Part shown: piece after piece, positions 6,686 to 14,365 of the stretch
How the letters are laid out: each line of letters begins with the position of its first letter
Numbering within the stretch: the first letter of the stretch is position 1
Origin: Sulfurivermis sp041678005
GTDB taxonomy: Bacteria; Pseudomonadota; Gammaproteobacteria; Thiohalomonadales; Thiohalomonadaceae
Assembly: GCA_041678005.1 (NCBI GenBank)
Contig: JBAYOW010000036.1
Span: forward strand, 1 to 21,544
Direction of reading: 5' to 3'
DNA length: 21,544 nt
The notes under the pieces: generated by a model
What the model was told of the DNA's origin: nothing
Database searches by the model: none
The model's input: only the letters and a program-made list of their open reading frames with translations
Position numbers and translations under genes: made by a program

Positions 6686-7960
6686 ATGAATCTAGTTTTT
6701 TTTATTCTCATCCTGGTCTCTTTTACTACAGCCGCCTGGCAGCAGTTGCGCTGGGCTGGTGACGGCGTTGCGCCGATGGAGGCTTTATCTGCGGCGATGG
6801 TGGATTCGGCGGCGGGCTCGGTGGAGCTGGCCTTGGGTCTGGTCGGTGTGATGAGTTTGTTTCTTGGTTTGATGAAGGTTGCCGAGGCGGGTGGTTTGCT
6901 GACGATTATCGCTCGTTTGATTCGACCCTTGATGGTGCGCCTGTTTCCAGCGGTACCAGCTGATCATCCGGCGATGGGGGCGATGATTCTGAATCTTTCT
7001 GCCAATGCCCTGGGGCTGGGTAATGCAGCTACGCCTTTTGGCATACGCGCCATGCAGGAGCTGGAGCGGCTGAACCCCAGGCCGGGTACAGCGACGGATG
7101 CGATGGTGTTATTTTTGGCTATCAATACTTCCAGTGTGACCTTGTTGCCGACCGGTGTTATTGCCCTGCGGGCGGCAGCTGGTTCTGGCGATCCTGCTGG
7201 TATTTTGCCAACCACCTTGTTTGCAACTTTTTGCGCCACGGCAGCGGCGATTATCGCGACTTTTGCCTATCGACGGTTTTTTGCTTTGCCGGTTGGCAGG
7301 GAGACGGTTGAGCCTGCATCTATATCCACCCACGAAGGATTGCCTGATGTGGCCAGCGAGAGCTATCCCTTTTGGGTGTCGATGCTGGCGCTGGGCAGCT
7401 TGCTTGGTTTGATCCCGTTGAGCGTGCTTTATGGCCAGTTTGTCGCGCCGTGGATCTTGCCTGGCTTGATGCTGGCTTTTCTCAGTTTTGGCTTGCTGCG
7501 GCAAGTGCGTATTTACGAGGTTTTTGTCGAGGGCGCGAAGGAAGGGTTTCAGGTTGCCCTGCGCATTATTCCTTATCTGGTGGCGATCCTCGTGGCTGTT
7601 GGGATGTTGCGTGCCAGCGGGGCGTTGGAGGCAGTTATCAATCTGCTTGCGCCGTGGACAGGTGCGGTTGGTTTGCCAGCCGAGGCGCTGCCCATGGCAT
7701 TGCTGCGGCCACTCTCAGGGTCGGGAGCCTATGCCGTGCTGGCTTCGATTATCAACGATCCTGATATTGGGTCGGATAGTTATACCGGCTATTTGGTCAG
7801 CACTTTGCAGGGCTCGACGGAAACAACTTTTTATGTCCTGGCGGTTTATTTTGGCGCCGTGCAGGTAAAACGGATCCGCCATGCATTATTGGCAGCATTG
7901 ACAGCCGATGTGGTGGCTGTGTTTGCCGCAGTTTTTGCATGTACGTATTTTTTGTCTTAG
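6686..7960 (+). CDS. Fused SpmA/SpmB-like nucleoside-recognition (Gate) membrane protein
   Basis: The 424-aa polytopic membrane protein has two Gate/nucleoside-recognition-type regions. The first (about 45-150) contains LNLSANALGLGNAATPFG, and the second (about 285-400) contains RPLSGSGAYAVLASI and TLQGSTETTFYVLAVYFGA. These motifs are those of B. subtilis SpmA and SpmB, which are separate proteins there; here the two are joined, as in many non-sporulating Gram-negative bacteria. The substrate is unknown; nucleoside or small-molecule transport is a family-level guess. About ten hydrophobic stretches are visible. The ATG at 6686 is chosen because AGGA precedes it by four bases; the upstream in-frame TTG at 6650 lacks a binding site. 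It is convergent with the RNA methyltransferase gene. Nothing in the sequence ties it to the polysaccharide genes. Confidence 0.88.
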   Translation: MNLVFFILILVSFTTAAWQQLRWAGDGVAPMEALSAAMVDSAAGSVELALGLVGVMSLFLGLMKVAEAGGLLTIIARLIRPLMVRLFPAVPADHPAMGAMILNLSANALGLGNAATPFGIRAMQELERLNPRPGTATDAMVLFLAINTSSVTLLPTGVIALRAAAGSGDPAGILPTTLFATFCATAAAIIATFAYRRFFALPVGRETVEPASISTHEGLPDVASESYPFWVSMLALGSLLGLIPLSVLYGQFVAPWILPGLMLAFLSFGLLRQVRIYEVFVEGAKEGFQVALRIIPYLVAILVAVGMLRASGALEAVINLLAPWTGAVGLPAEALPMALLRPLSGSGAYAVLASIINDPDIGSDSYTGYLVSTLQGSTETTFYVLAVYFGAVQVKRIRHALLAALTADVVAVFAAVFACTYFLS

Positions 7961-7979
7961 AGAACTCAGGTTTGCCAGG

Positions 7980-7996
7980 CAACGGGGACGCCGTTG
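7980..7996 (+). terminator. Hairpin between convergent genes
   Basis: CAACGG (7980-7985) pairs with CCGTTG (7991-7996) across a 5-base loop and is followed by TTATGTTTGTTTAC. It lies between the stop of the Spm-like gene and the stop of the minus-strand methyltransferase gene, where a terminator is expected. The T-run is interrupted, so it may be weak. Confidence 0.45.
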
Positions 7997-9265
7997 TTAT
8001 GTTTGTTTACGTTGCATGGCTGCGGCGAAAAAGCCGTCAGTGCCGTGACGATGTGGCCATAGACGCAGGGTGTCGCTTAGGCCGGGGATGTTTATCTGGC
8101 GACGGGCAAGGATTTCGCTGGCGGGGATGAGAGTAAATTCTGTGTGCTTGGTGAGAAAGTCTTCGATTATCGCTTCGTTTTCTTCGTGCAGCAGGCTGCA
8201 GGTGGCATAGACCAGCCTTCCGCCTGAGCGCACCAGTTGCGCTGCTGTTTGCAGGATTTGTTTTTGCGTGGCGGTGATGCTGTCGAGATCGATAGGTCGC
8301 CATTTGATGTCGGGGTTACGTCGCAAGGTACCGCTGCCGCTGCAGGGGGCATCGACCAATACGCGATCAGACTTGCCGGCCAGACGCCGCACACGGTTAT
8401 CATTTTCCGCTGAGATTACTACGCTGCGCACATTATCAAGACCGGCGCGAGCCAGACGTGGCTTGAGCTTCTCCAGTCGTTTGGCGGCGATATCAAAGGC
8501 ATACAGACTGCCGGTATTGGCCATCAGTGCACCTAGTTCCAGTGTCTTGCCACCTGCGCCAGCACAGTAATCAATAACCATTTCACGACGCCTGGGCTCA
8601 AGCATCAGCCCGAGTAGTTGACTGCCTTCATCCTGGATTTCAAACAGCCCTGCCTGGAAGCTGGGGCTGCGAAACAGCGGGGCACGATCGTCACGGCGCA
8701 GTCCGAGTGGTGAGTATGGCGTAGTTGCAAATTCATGACCTTCTTCTGACAGTTGCGCCTGCAAGGTAGCGCGATCTGCCTTGAGTGTATTGACGCGCAG
8801 GTCGAGCGTCGCGGGCTGGTTGAGTGCATCGGCCAGGGCTTGTGTCTCAGCCTCTCCCAGTTGGGCTTGCAGTCGTTCGGCTAGCCAGACGGGCAGGTTG
8901 GTGCGTACTTCGAGCGGTAACTCGTTGGTGGAGAGCTCGCGTAGCTGTACGGCCAGTTCGCGTGCAGCAAAACCAGGACGCTCCTGGTAGCCTGCCTGTT
9001 CCAGAGCACGGGCACTCCAGCCACTGCTTAGTAGCTGCACTGCAACAAGCGCGGAGGCGGGGGCTTGATCGCCCGCTACATGACGCAACAGGGCAAGCCG
9101 TCGCAGGCAGGCATAAACTGTTTCGGCGGTTGCGCCACGGTCGCGCACACCCATTTCACGGTGTTCACGAAAATAGCGTTCCATGGCCTTGTCGGCAGCG
9201 CTGCGTCCATTGAGGATGCTGGCTAACAGGGCGGAGCTGTGTTTGAGCAGGGCGTTATGATTCAT
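7997..9265 (-). CDS. RsmB/NOP2-family RNA (cytosine-5)-methyltransferase
   Basis: This SAM-dependent enzyme is predicted to methylate C5 of a cytosine in rRNA or tRNA. The 422-aa product has an N-terminal helical region (about 1-140), then a Rossmann methyltransferase fold: VIDYCAGAGGKTLELGA (SAM loop, about 231-247), DAPCSGSGTLRRNPDIKW with C308 (motif IV), and YATCS with C356 (motif VI nucleophile). Both catalytic cysteines are present. The N-terminal sequence (AADKAMERYFREHREMGVRD) differs from canonical RsmB/Sun as I recall it, so this may be a paralogue with a different target. The start at 9265 is chosen because the ORF upstream of it overlaps hflD; this ATG falls two bases after the hflD stop (TAAACATG), suggesting translational coupling. 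E. coli has purB after hflD instead. Confidence 0.85.
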   Translation of the reverse strand: MNHNALLKHSSALLASILNGRSAADKAMERYFREHREMGVRDRGATAETVYACLRRLALLRHVAGDQAPASALVAVQLLSSGWSARALEQAGYQERPGFAARELAVQLRELSTNELPLEVRTNLPVWLAERLQAQLGEAETQALADALNQPATLDLRVNTLKADRATLQAQLSEEGHEFATTPYSPLGLRRDDRAPLFRSPSFQAGLFEIQDEGSQLLGLMLEPRRREMVIDYCAGAGGKTLELGALMANTGSLYAFDIAAKRLEKLKPRLARAGLDNVRSVVISAENDNRVRRLAGKSDRVLVDAPCSGSGTLRRNPDIKWRPIDLDSITATQKQILQTAAQLVRSGGRLVYATCSLLHEENEAIIEDFLTKHTEFTLIPASEILARRQINIPGLSDTLRLWPHRHGTDGFFAAAMQRKQT

Positions 9266-9267
9266 GT

Positions 9268-9897
9268 TTAGTGATTGATTTGGCTCAGTAGGCGTTTGGC
9301 TTCGGCAATTATTGCCTTGCGTTTGAATAAAAGTTGCAGGCGACTGCCACCTGATTGCCGCCAAAGTACAGCGGCACGAATGCCGGTTAAGAGCAGGGCG
9401 CGCACACGGTTGGCGGTGTCTGGGTTTTGCAGGTGGCTGTGTTCTCCAGCGACAAGGATGCGTGGCTGCAGCGTGCTGATGGTGTTGGTGTAGATTTCTG
9501 CCAGCGCGGCGATGACATTGTCATGAGTATTGTGAAAATGATCGCGTTGACGTTCAGTTTGCTGCAGTCCTTCTGCAATAGTATTTAGCAGGTCTTTACG
9601 CGCAGATAATTTTTTTTCCAGGGTAAACAGACCAATCGCATAACGCATCATTTCGATCTCTGTTTCATTGAGCTTGTTGCTGAATTGCCTGGTGATAACT
9701 TGCAGGCCATGGCGCAGGGCAGAGACATCGCCATAGACATCGGCAGTGGTGGCGGCATCAAGAATGAACAGGCTATTGATGACTGTTTCAAATGGCGCTT
9801 GTTCGATCATGCCATGACGCGCTGTCTGCGCCACCAGCGAGACGCTTTGAAACATGCCGGCGAGGGCCAGGGTGCGATCGGTCAGAGTTTTGCTCAT
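9268..9897 (-). CDS. hflD: High frequency lysogenization protein HflD
   Basis: The 209-aa HflD homologue is a small, mostly helical, peripheral inner-membrane protein. In E. coli it binds the lambda CII activator and lowers lysogeny; its normal cell role is unclear. The N-terminal LTDRTLALAGMFQSVSLVAQ is characteristic, followed by ETVINSLFILDAATTADVYG and, near the C-terminus, NRVRALLLTGIRAAVLWRQS. Its length matches the E. coli protein (about 213). The start ATG overlaps the mnmA stop by four bases (ATGA, 9894-9897), the same mnmA-hflD order as in E. coli, which strongly supports the call. It should be translated from the mnmA transcript. Confidence 0.93.
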   Translation of the reverse strand: MSKTLTDRTLALAGMFQSVSLVAQTARHGMIEQAPFETVINSLFILDAATTADVYGDVSALRHGLQVITRQFSNKLNETEIEMMRYAIGLFTLEKKLSARKDLLNTIAEGLQQTERQRDHFHNTHDNVIAALAEIYTNTISTLQPRILVAGEHSHLQNPDTANRVRALLLTGIRAAVLWRQSGGSRLQLLFKRKAIIAEAKRLLSQINH

Positions 9898-10994
9898 GGT
9901 GCTTGTGTTTGCGTATGCTCGATGATGCCGCCGCCCAGACAGACGTCGCCAGCATAAAAGACGATAGACTGGCCAGGGGTTGCGGCGCGTTGTGGATGTA
10001 AAAAACTGATTGTGTAATTGTCAGCTTGTTGGGTGTTTATGGTACAGGCTTGATCCTTTTGACGATAGCGTATTTTGGCCTGACAGTCATATGGCAGTGT
10101 CGGCGGCTGGCCGCTGACCCAGTGTAGTTGCCCAGCCACCAGTTGTGGACTGAACAGCATGGGATGATCGTGCCCCTGATCGACCCGGAGGATATTATTT
10201 GCCACATCCTTGCCCACCACATACCACGGTGCCTCAGGGTATTTCTTGTGCCCACCAAGACCCAGACCCTGACGCTGACCCAGGGTGTAGTACATTAGAC
10301 CATCGTGCTGGCCAAGCAATTCACCGTCGAGTGTACGTATCTCGCCAGGGCTGGCTGGAAGATAGCGGGCAAGAAAATCCTTGAAACGGCGCTCGCCGAT
10401 GAAACATATCCCCGTACTGTCTTTTTTGTCGTGGGTAATGAGCCCGTGCTGTAATGCTAGCCTGCGGACCTCGCTTTTGTGCAGCTCTCCAAGCGGGAAC
10501 AGACTGCGGGCGAGTTGGTCTTGTTGCAGGGTATAAAGAAAGTAGCTTTGATCCTTGTCTGAATCTAAGCCTTTACGCAGTTGCCAGTGGCCATTATCAG
10601 CCTGGTCGACACGGGCGTAGTGACCGGTGGCGATTGCCTCGGCTCCCAGTCCAATGGCGTGATCCAAAAAGGCACGGAACTTGATTTCCTTGTTGCAGAG
10701 GATATCTGGATTTGGGGTGCGCCCGGCACTGTATTCAGCAAGAAAATGACTGAATACACGATCCCAGTATTCTGCAGAGAAGTTGATGGTGTGCAGCGGG
10801 ATGGAGAGCTTTTCGCAGACCGCACGGGCATCAGCCAGATCAACGGCAGCGGTACAATGCTCGGCATCGTCGTCTTCTTCCCAGTTTTTCATGAACAGAC
10901 CTTCAACCCGATAGCCTTGTTCCAGCAGGCGCAGGGCAGCTACGGATGAGTCCACTCCGCCCGACATGCCGACGATGACATAAGGTCGTCTCAT
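9894..10994 (-). CDS. mnmA: tRNA 2-thiouridylase MnmA
   Basis: MnmA puts sulfur on position 2 of the wobble uridine 34 in tRNAs for Lys, Glu and Gln, taking sulfur relayed through the Tus proteins from IscS and activating the base with ATP. The 366-aa product (E. coli 368) shows the PP-loop ATPase motif GMSGGVDSS (residues 9-17), the catalytic cysteine C100 in NPDILCNKEIKF, and the persulfide cysteine C197 in DSTGICFIGERRF. The family motifs TGHYARV, DKDQSYFLY and YYTLGQRQGLGLGG are also seen. The start is supported by AGAGG seven bases upstream on the minus strand. The 202-bp gap to the divergent GGDEF-EAL gene holds the promoters of both; no strong sigma70 pair stands out there. Confidence 0.97.
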   Translation of the reverse strand: MRRPYVIVGMSGGVDSSVAALRLLEQGYRVEGLFMKNWEEDDDAEHCTAAVDLADARAVCEKLSIPLHTINFSAEYWDRVFSHFLAEYSAGRTPNPDILCNKEIKFRAFLDHAIGLGAEAIATGHYARVDQADNGHWQLRKGLDSDKDQSYFLYTLQQDQLARSLFPLGELHKSEVRRLALQHGLITHDKKDSTGICFIGERRFKDFLARYLPASPGEIRTLDGELLGQHDGLMYYTLGQRQGLGLGGHKKYPEAPWYVVGKDVANNILRVDQGHDHPMLFSPQLVAGQLHWVSGQPPTLPYDCQAKIRYRQKDQACTINTQQADNYTISFLHPQRAATPGQSIVFYAGDVCLGGGIIEHTQTQAP

Positions 10995-11196
10995 ATCGTA
11001 GCCTCTATCCTAAAGATTGGATTTGTCTGCTTAAAATAATTTTTCAAGGTGTTAGTTCGCACTAGAGTGTAAGCGGATAGCATTTGGTTATAGAAGTAGT
11101 TTGTGCTGTGCGGTATGTCGTCTGATTAAAGACTATGCTAACGTTATCGGACGACTAAATTGGTTGGTGAAAATAAAAAATATAAATAAGGATAGC

Positions 11197-14064
11197 ATGC
11201 CATTCGGATTGCGTAGCCTGCGTCGGCGCATCATCGCCTTTTCATTGCTGCTTGCCCTGCTGTTGCTGGGGGCGGGCGGCTATGCTGATCGGCAAGTGCG
11301 CATAGCCGTGGCTCAGGCGCATAAAAAGGCCGATCTCCAGCAATCTTTTAAACTTGGTTTTGCCGAGCTAAAAAATACCGTCTTTTCGCTGGAAGGTGGC
11401 CTGTATCGTTATGCGATGGTGCAGGATGGCGCGGCTCGCGCCAAGGTGGAATGGCGGTTGCGCGATATCCATCAACAGGCAAGCCTCCTGCAACACTCCA
11501 GCTTGTTATCGGCTAGAAATGAAATCCGCGAGGATTTTGCCAGTCTGCATGCCAGCCTCAAACAGCTGACTGACAAGGCGCAGAATGTACTGGAGATTAT
11601 CGCCGTACTGGACAAACGTTTCCCCGCCTCGTCGATTATCACTGAACATATGTTTCCCTTGAGCCAAACATTCAACGCAATCCTGGAGGAGGCGCTGCTT
11701 GCCATTGAGTTGGAAACTGAAGACCCGCTCACCCATGTATTTCATGATCAATTAAAGGAAATACGCTATCAGTGGTCGCAGCAGCTCAGTACAGGGCGCA
11801 TGTATATCGCTAATCGTTCCGGCATGTTTGGCTATTCGGATACAGGTCTTGCACAGCTGTTGACCGACCGTGAGTATTATGTGGTCACTATACGTGGCAA
11901 ACTGAGCCAGATAAAGCAGCAAGCGCAAGCTCAAAAAGGACCTATGTTGCAGCGAGCCTTAAGCCAGCTCAACGACACGCTCGATGAATTTGAAAACAGC
12001 TTTGCCCAGGTAGTTGCTATTCAGCAAACGGGGCAGTGGCGCGGCGATATCGCCGAATTACGCGACACAATTCAGCCTATGTTGGCTGAAATGCGCCATT
12101 GGTTTGGCAGGATGGAGGCCCATCTGGATGAGCTGGATGCGCATGGGATGGAGAAATCACTGCAATTGGCAGAGGGTTTGACCAGCCTGCTGTGGAGTAT
12201 TTCTTTCTTTGCCATTCTTATGCTGGTCGCAGGTTATCTGGCCTATGAGTTTGCTATTCGCCGGCCCATTGATCAGCTGATCGTGGCTTTGCGCGCACTG
12301 GGGCAGGGGGCGGCCTATACGCCGCTGATGAAGACCTATGCCTATGAGACGGAGGCTTTGTTGATGGCCTTTCGTGATATGCAGAATCAGGTGCAGGAGC
12401 GCGAGGCCCGTCTGATCTCTATCTTGGACAATGCCAGTGATGGCATCATTACCATCAATGAGATTGGCGTCATCGAAACCTTCAATGCAGCCGCAGAAAA
12501 ACTGTTTCAATATCAGGCCGAAGACATTGTCGGTCAGAAAGTAAACATATTAATGCCGCCATCGGTGAGTGTGGAGCACGATGATTATATTCGTGACTAT
12601 CTCAAAACTGGCGAGCAACGCATTATTGGTACTGAGCTGAATGTTACGGCCAAACGCAAGGACGGCAGTCTGTTTCCGATGTCCATCAAGGTCAGTGAAA
12701 TGCGGTTTGATGGCCGTCGTTATTTTACCGCGCTAGTCTCGGACATAAGCGAACGAAAGGCCATGTTGGAACATCTGCGACACCTGGCCGAGCATGATTC
12801 GCTGACGGGGCTATATAACCGACAGTATTTTGCCGACGAGATGGAGCGTGTATTCCAGCGCACCTCGCGTCAGGACGATGATAATCATGCCTTGTTATAT
12901 ATTGATCTGGATAACTTCAAGCTGGTCAATGATTCCCTTGGTCACCTGGCTGGTGATCGGGTCTTGATTGAGGTGGCTGAGCTGGTTGCTAAACGTAGCC
13001 GCAAGACCGATTTGATTGCCCGTCTGGGTGGAGATGAGTTTGCTGTTTTGCTCTATGATGTTGATCAGCAACAGGCAATTGCTGCCGCCGAGGGCTATCG
13101 CCAGCAACTGGCTAGCTACAATTTCTTTCATGATGGACGGGTGGTGGATATAGGCTGCTCTATTGGTTTGGCTATGTTCGCTGCCGATGTTGTATCACGC
13201 GAAGAGCTGATGGTGCGCGCTGATATTGCCTGTCACATGGCCAAACAGGCCGGGCGCAACTCAGTACACATCTATCATGCTGATGACAGAGCAGATATGG
13301 ACAGTCAGTTTGCCGATATGGGTTGGGCACGGCGCATCAAGCAGGCGATAGATAATGATGGCTTTACCTTTGCCCTGCAACCTATCTTTGATATTGCTAC
13401 ACAGCAGATTTCCAGTTATGAGTTGTTGTTACGTATGTATGGCGATGATGGCGAAATTTTGCTGCCAACAAGTTTCATTCCTGCAGCAGAACGCTTTGGC
13501 TTGATTCAGACGATCGATCGTTGGGTTGTGCAACAGGGATTACGGTTGCTGATCGATGGGGTTTTGCAATCCGACATGCGTTTGTCGATCAATCTATCCA
13601 CTGTTTCTATCGGCGATCAGGAACTCCTGCAACTTATTAAGGATGGAGTGGCCAGGCATGGCGTGGAACCTTGGCGGCTGACATTTGAGATCACAGAAAC
13701 TGTTGCCATGGCCAAACTCACCGAGGCGATAGAATTTCTCGCTAATTTGCGTGTACTTGGTTGTGCTACCGCGCTGGATGATTTTGGCGTGGGCTATAGC
13801 TCTTTTGCCTATCTCAAGGAGCTGCCGGTGGATTATGTCAAGATCGATGGTTCATTCGTGCGTGATATTGCCAGGGATAAGGTTCAATTGGCTATGGTGA
13901 AGTCCATGAACGACATCGCCCACGCCATGGGTAAGTGGACAGTGGCGGAATATGTGGAAAATGAAGAAATATTGCAGTTGTTGACAGAAATAGGTGTTGA
14001 TTATGCCCAGGGATATTTTACTGGTCGCCCACAGTTGCTTGATGACATGAAGGCTTGTGTATAA
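11197..14064 (+). CDS. Membrane PAS-GGDEF-EAL cyclic-di-GMP protein
   Basis: This 955-aa membrane protein could both make and break cyclic di-GMP. Layout: a transmembrane helix (about 12-29); a periplasmic, mostly helical sensory region of some 300 residues; a second transmembrane helix (about 331-354); a HAMP-like stretch; a PAS domain (about 406-520; LDNASDGIITINEIGVIETF); GGDEF (about 535-695) with intact GGDEF at 611-615 and an RxxD inhibitory-site motif (RKTD, 602-605); and EAL (about 710-950) with the signature as ELL (742-744). The glutamate is kept and NLS, EITET, DDFGVGYSS, VKIDGSF and AQGY are present, so both catalytic sites look usable. The start at 11197 is preferred because AAGGA precedes it by four bases; an in-frame TTG at 11101 has no binding site. 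The stimulus is unknown. Confidence 0.9.
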   Translation: MPFGLRSLRRRIIAFSLLLALLLLGAGGYADRQVRIAVAQAHKKADLQQSFKLGFAELKNTVFSLEGGLYRYAMVQDGAARAKVEWRLRDIHQQASLLQHSSLLSARNEIREDFASLHASLKQLTDKAQNVLEIIAVLDKRFPASSIITEHMFPLSQTFNAILEEALLAIELETEDPLTHVFHDQLKEIRYQWSQQLSTGRMYIANRSGMFGYSDTGLAQLLTDREYYVVTIRGKLSQIKQQAQAQKGPMLQRALSQLNDTLDEFENSFAQVVAIQQTGQWRGDIAELRDTIQPMLAEMRHWFGRMEAHLDELDAHGMEKSLQLAEGLTSLLWSISFFAILMLVAGYLAYEFAIRRPIDQLIVALRALGQGAAYTPLMKTYAYETEALLMAFRDMQNQVQEREARLISILDNASDGIITINEIGVIETFNAAAEKLFQYQAEDIVGQKVNILMPPSVSVEHDDYIRDYLKTGEQRIIGTELNVTAKRKDGSLFPMSIKVSEMRFDGRRYFTALVSDISERKAMLEHLRHLAEHDSLTGLYNRQYFADEMERVFQRTSRQDDDNHALLYIDLDNFKLVNDSLGHLAGDRVLIEVAELVAKRSRKTDLIARLGGDEFAVLLYDVDQQQAIAAAEGYRQQLASYNFFHDGRVVDIGCSIGLAMFAADVVSREELMVRADIACHMAKQAGRNSVHIYHADDRADMDSQFADMGWARRIKQAIDNDGFTFALQPIFDIATQQISSYELLLRMYGDDGEILLPTSFIPAAERFGLIQTIDRWVVQQGLRLLIDGVLQSDMRLSINLSTVSIGDQELLQLIKDGVARHGVEPWRLTFEITETVAMAKLTEAIEFLANLRVLGCATALDDFGVGYSSFAYLKELPVDYVKIDGSFVRDIARDKVQLAMVKSMNDIAHAMGKWTVAEYVENEEILQLLTEIGVDYAQGYFTGRPQLLDDMKACV

Positions 14065-14184
14065 ACATCACCGGCGCTGGGTGAGTGAATTATTGTCTAG
14101 TGGCTTTAAATTTTCGTTATCACGCCCATGTGTTTCGTACGCGTCTTAGAGCGCACTGCCTCTGCAACTGGCAACTATCGGCCT

Positions 14185-14196
14185 GTGATTAATCAC
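14185..14196. promoter_or_regulatory. Perfect 12-bp palindrome GTGATTAATCAC
   Basis: GTGATTAATCAC is self-complementary throughout. With flanks it reads TGTGA-TTAA-TCACG. The half-sites resemble those of CRP-like regulators, but the spacer is 4 rather than 6 bp, so it is not a standard CRP or FNR site. It is about 135 bp upstream of the predicted icd -10 box. It is a candidate operator for an unknown dimeric regulator. Confidence 0.35.
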
Positions 14197-14212
14197 GGAT
14201 GTAGCAGGGGAT

Positions 14213-14232
14213 TTGTGTACATATGTATACAA
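14213..14232. promoter_or_regulatory. 20-bp near-perfect palindrome upstream of icd
   Basis: TTGTGTACATATGTATACAA is an inverted repeat with nine of ten base pairs matching (only G14217/T14228 fails). It is centred at 14222.5, about 105 bp before the predicted icd -10 box and 28 bp from the other palindrome's first base. A dimeric regulator could bind it; which one is not known. Confidence 0.4.
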
Positions 14233-14288
14233 GAAGTTTTTCAGCAGATGGTTGGTATCCTGCAGCACTAACAATCATCAACACAGAA

Positions 14289-14302
14289 GCGGCCTTCGCC
14301 GC
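14289..14302 (+). other. GC hairpin with partial T tract
   Basis: GCGGC (14289-14293) pairs with GCCGC (14298-14302) around the stable loop CTTC, followed by GATTAATTGTTTTC. It might end transcripts coming from the GGDEF-EAL gene just before the icd promoter, but the T tract is interrupted and the stem is short. Confidence 0.3.
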
Positions 14303-14320
14303 GATTAATTGTTTTCATCG

Positions 14321-14329
14321 TGCTAGAAT
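14321..14329 (+). promoter_or_regulatory. Extended -10 promoter for icd
   Basis: TGCTAGAAT is an extended -10 element (TG-n-TAGAAT, five of six to TATAAT), placed so that transcription would start near 14336 and give a leader of about 30 bases before the icd ATG. No good -35 lies 16-18 bp upstream, which fits an extended -10 or activator-dependent promoter. Confidence 0.5.
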
Positions 14330-14365
14330 CCGCCCTCAATTTTTGTTTTCTCCAGAGAGACTGTC

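Larger units (their letters stand above)
14065..14365. other. 301-bp intergenic region upstream of icd
   Basis: No gene is seen here. The stretch holds a 12-bp perfect palindrome, a 20-bp near-perfect palindrome, a short GC hairpin and an extended -10 promoter, each listed separately. The first 110 bp have no feature I recognise. An open frame from 14223 runs into the icd coding region in another frame and is treated as a shadow. Confidence 0.6.
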
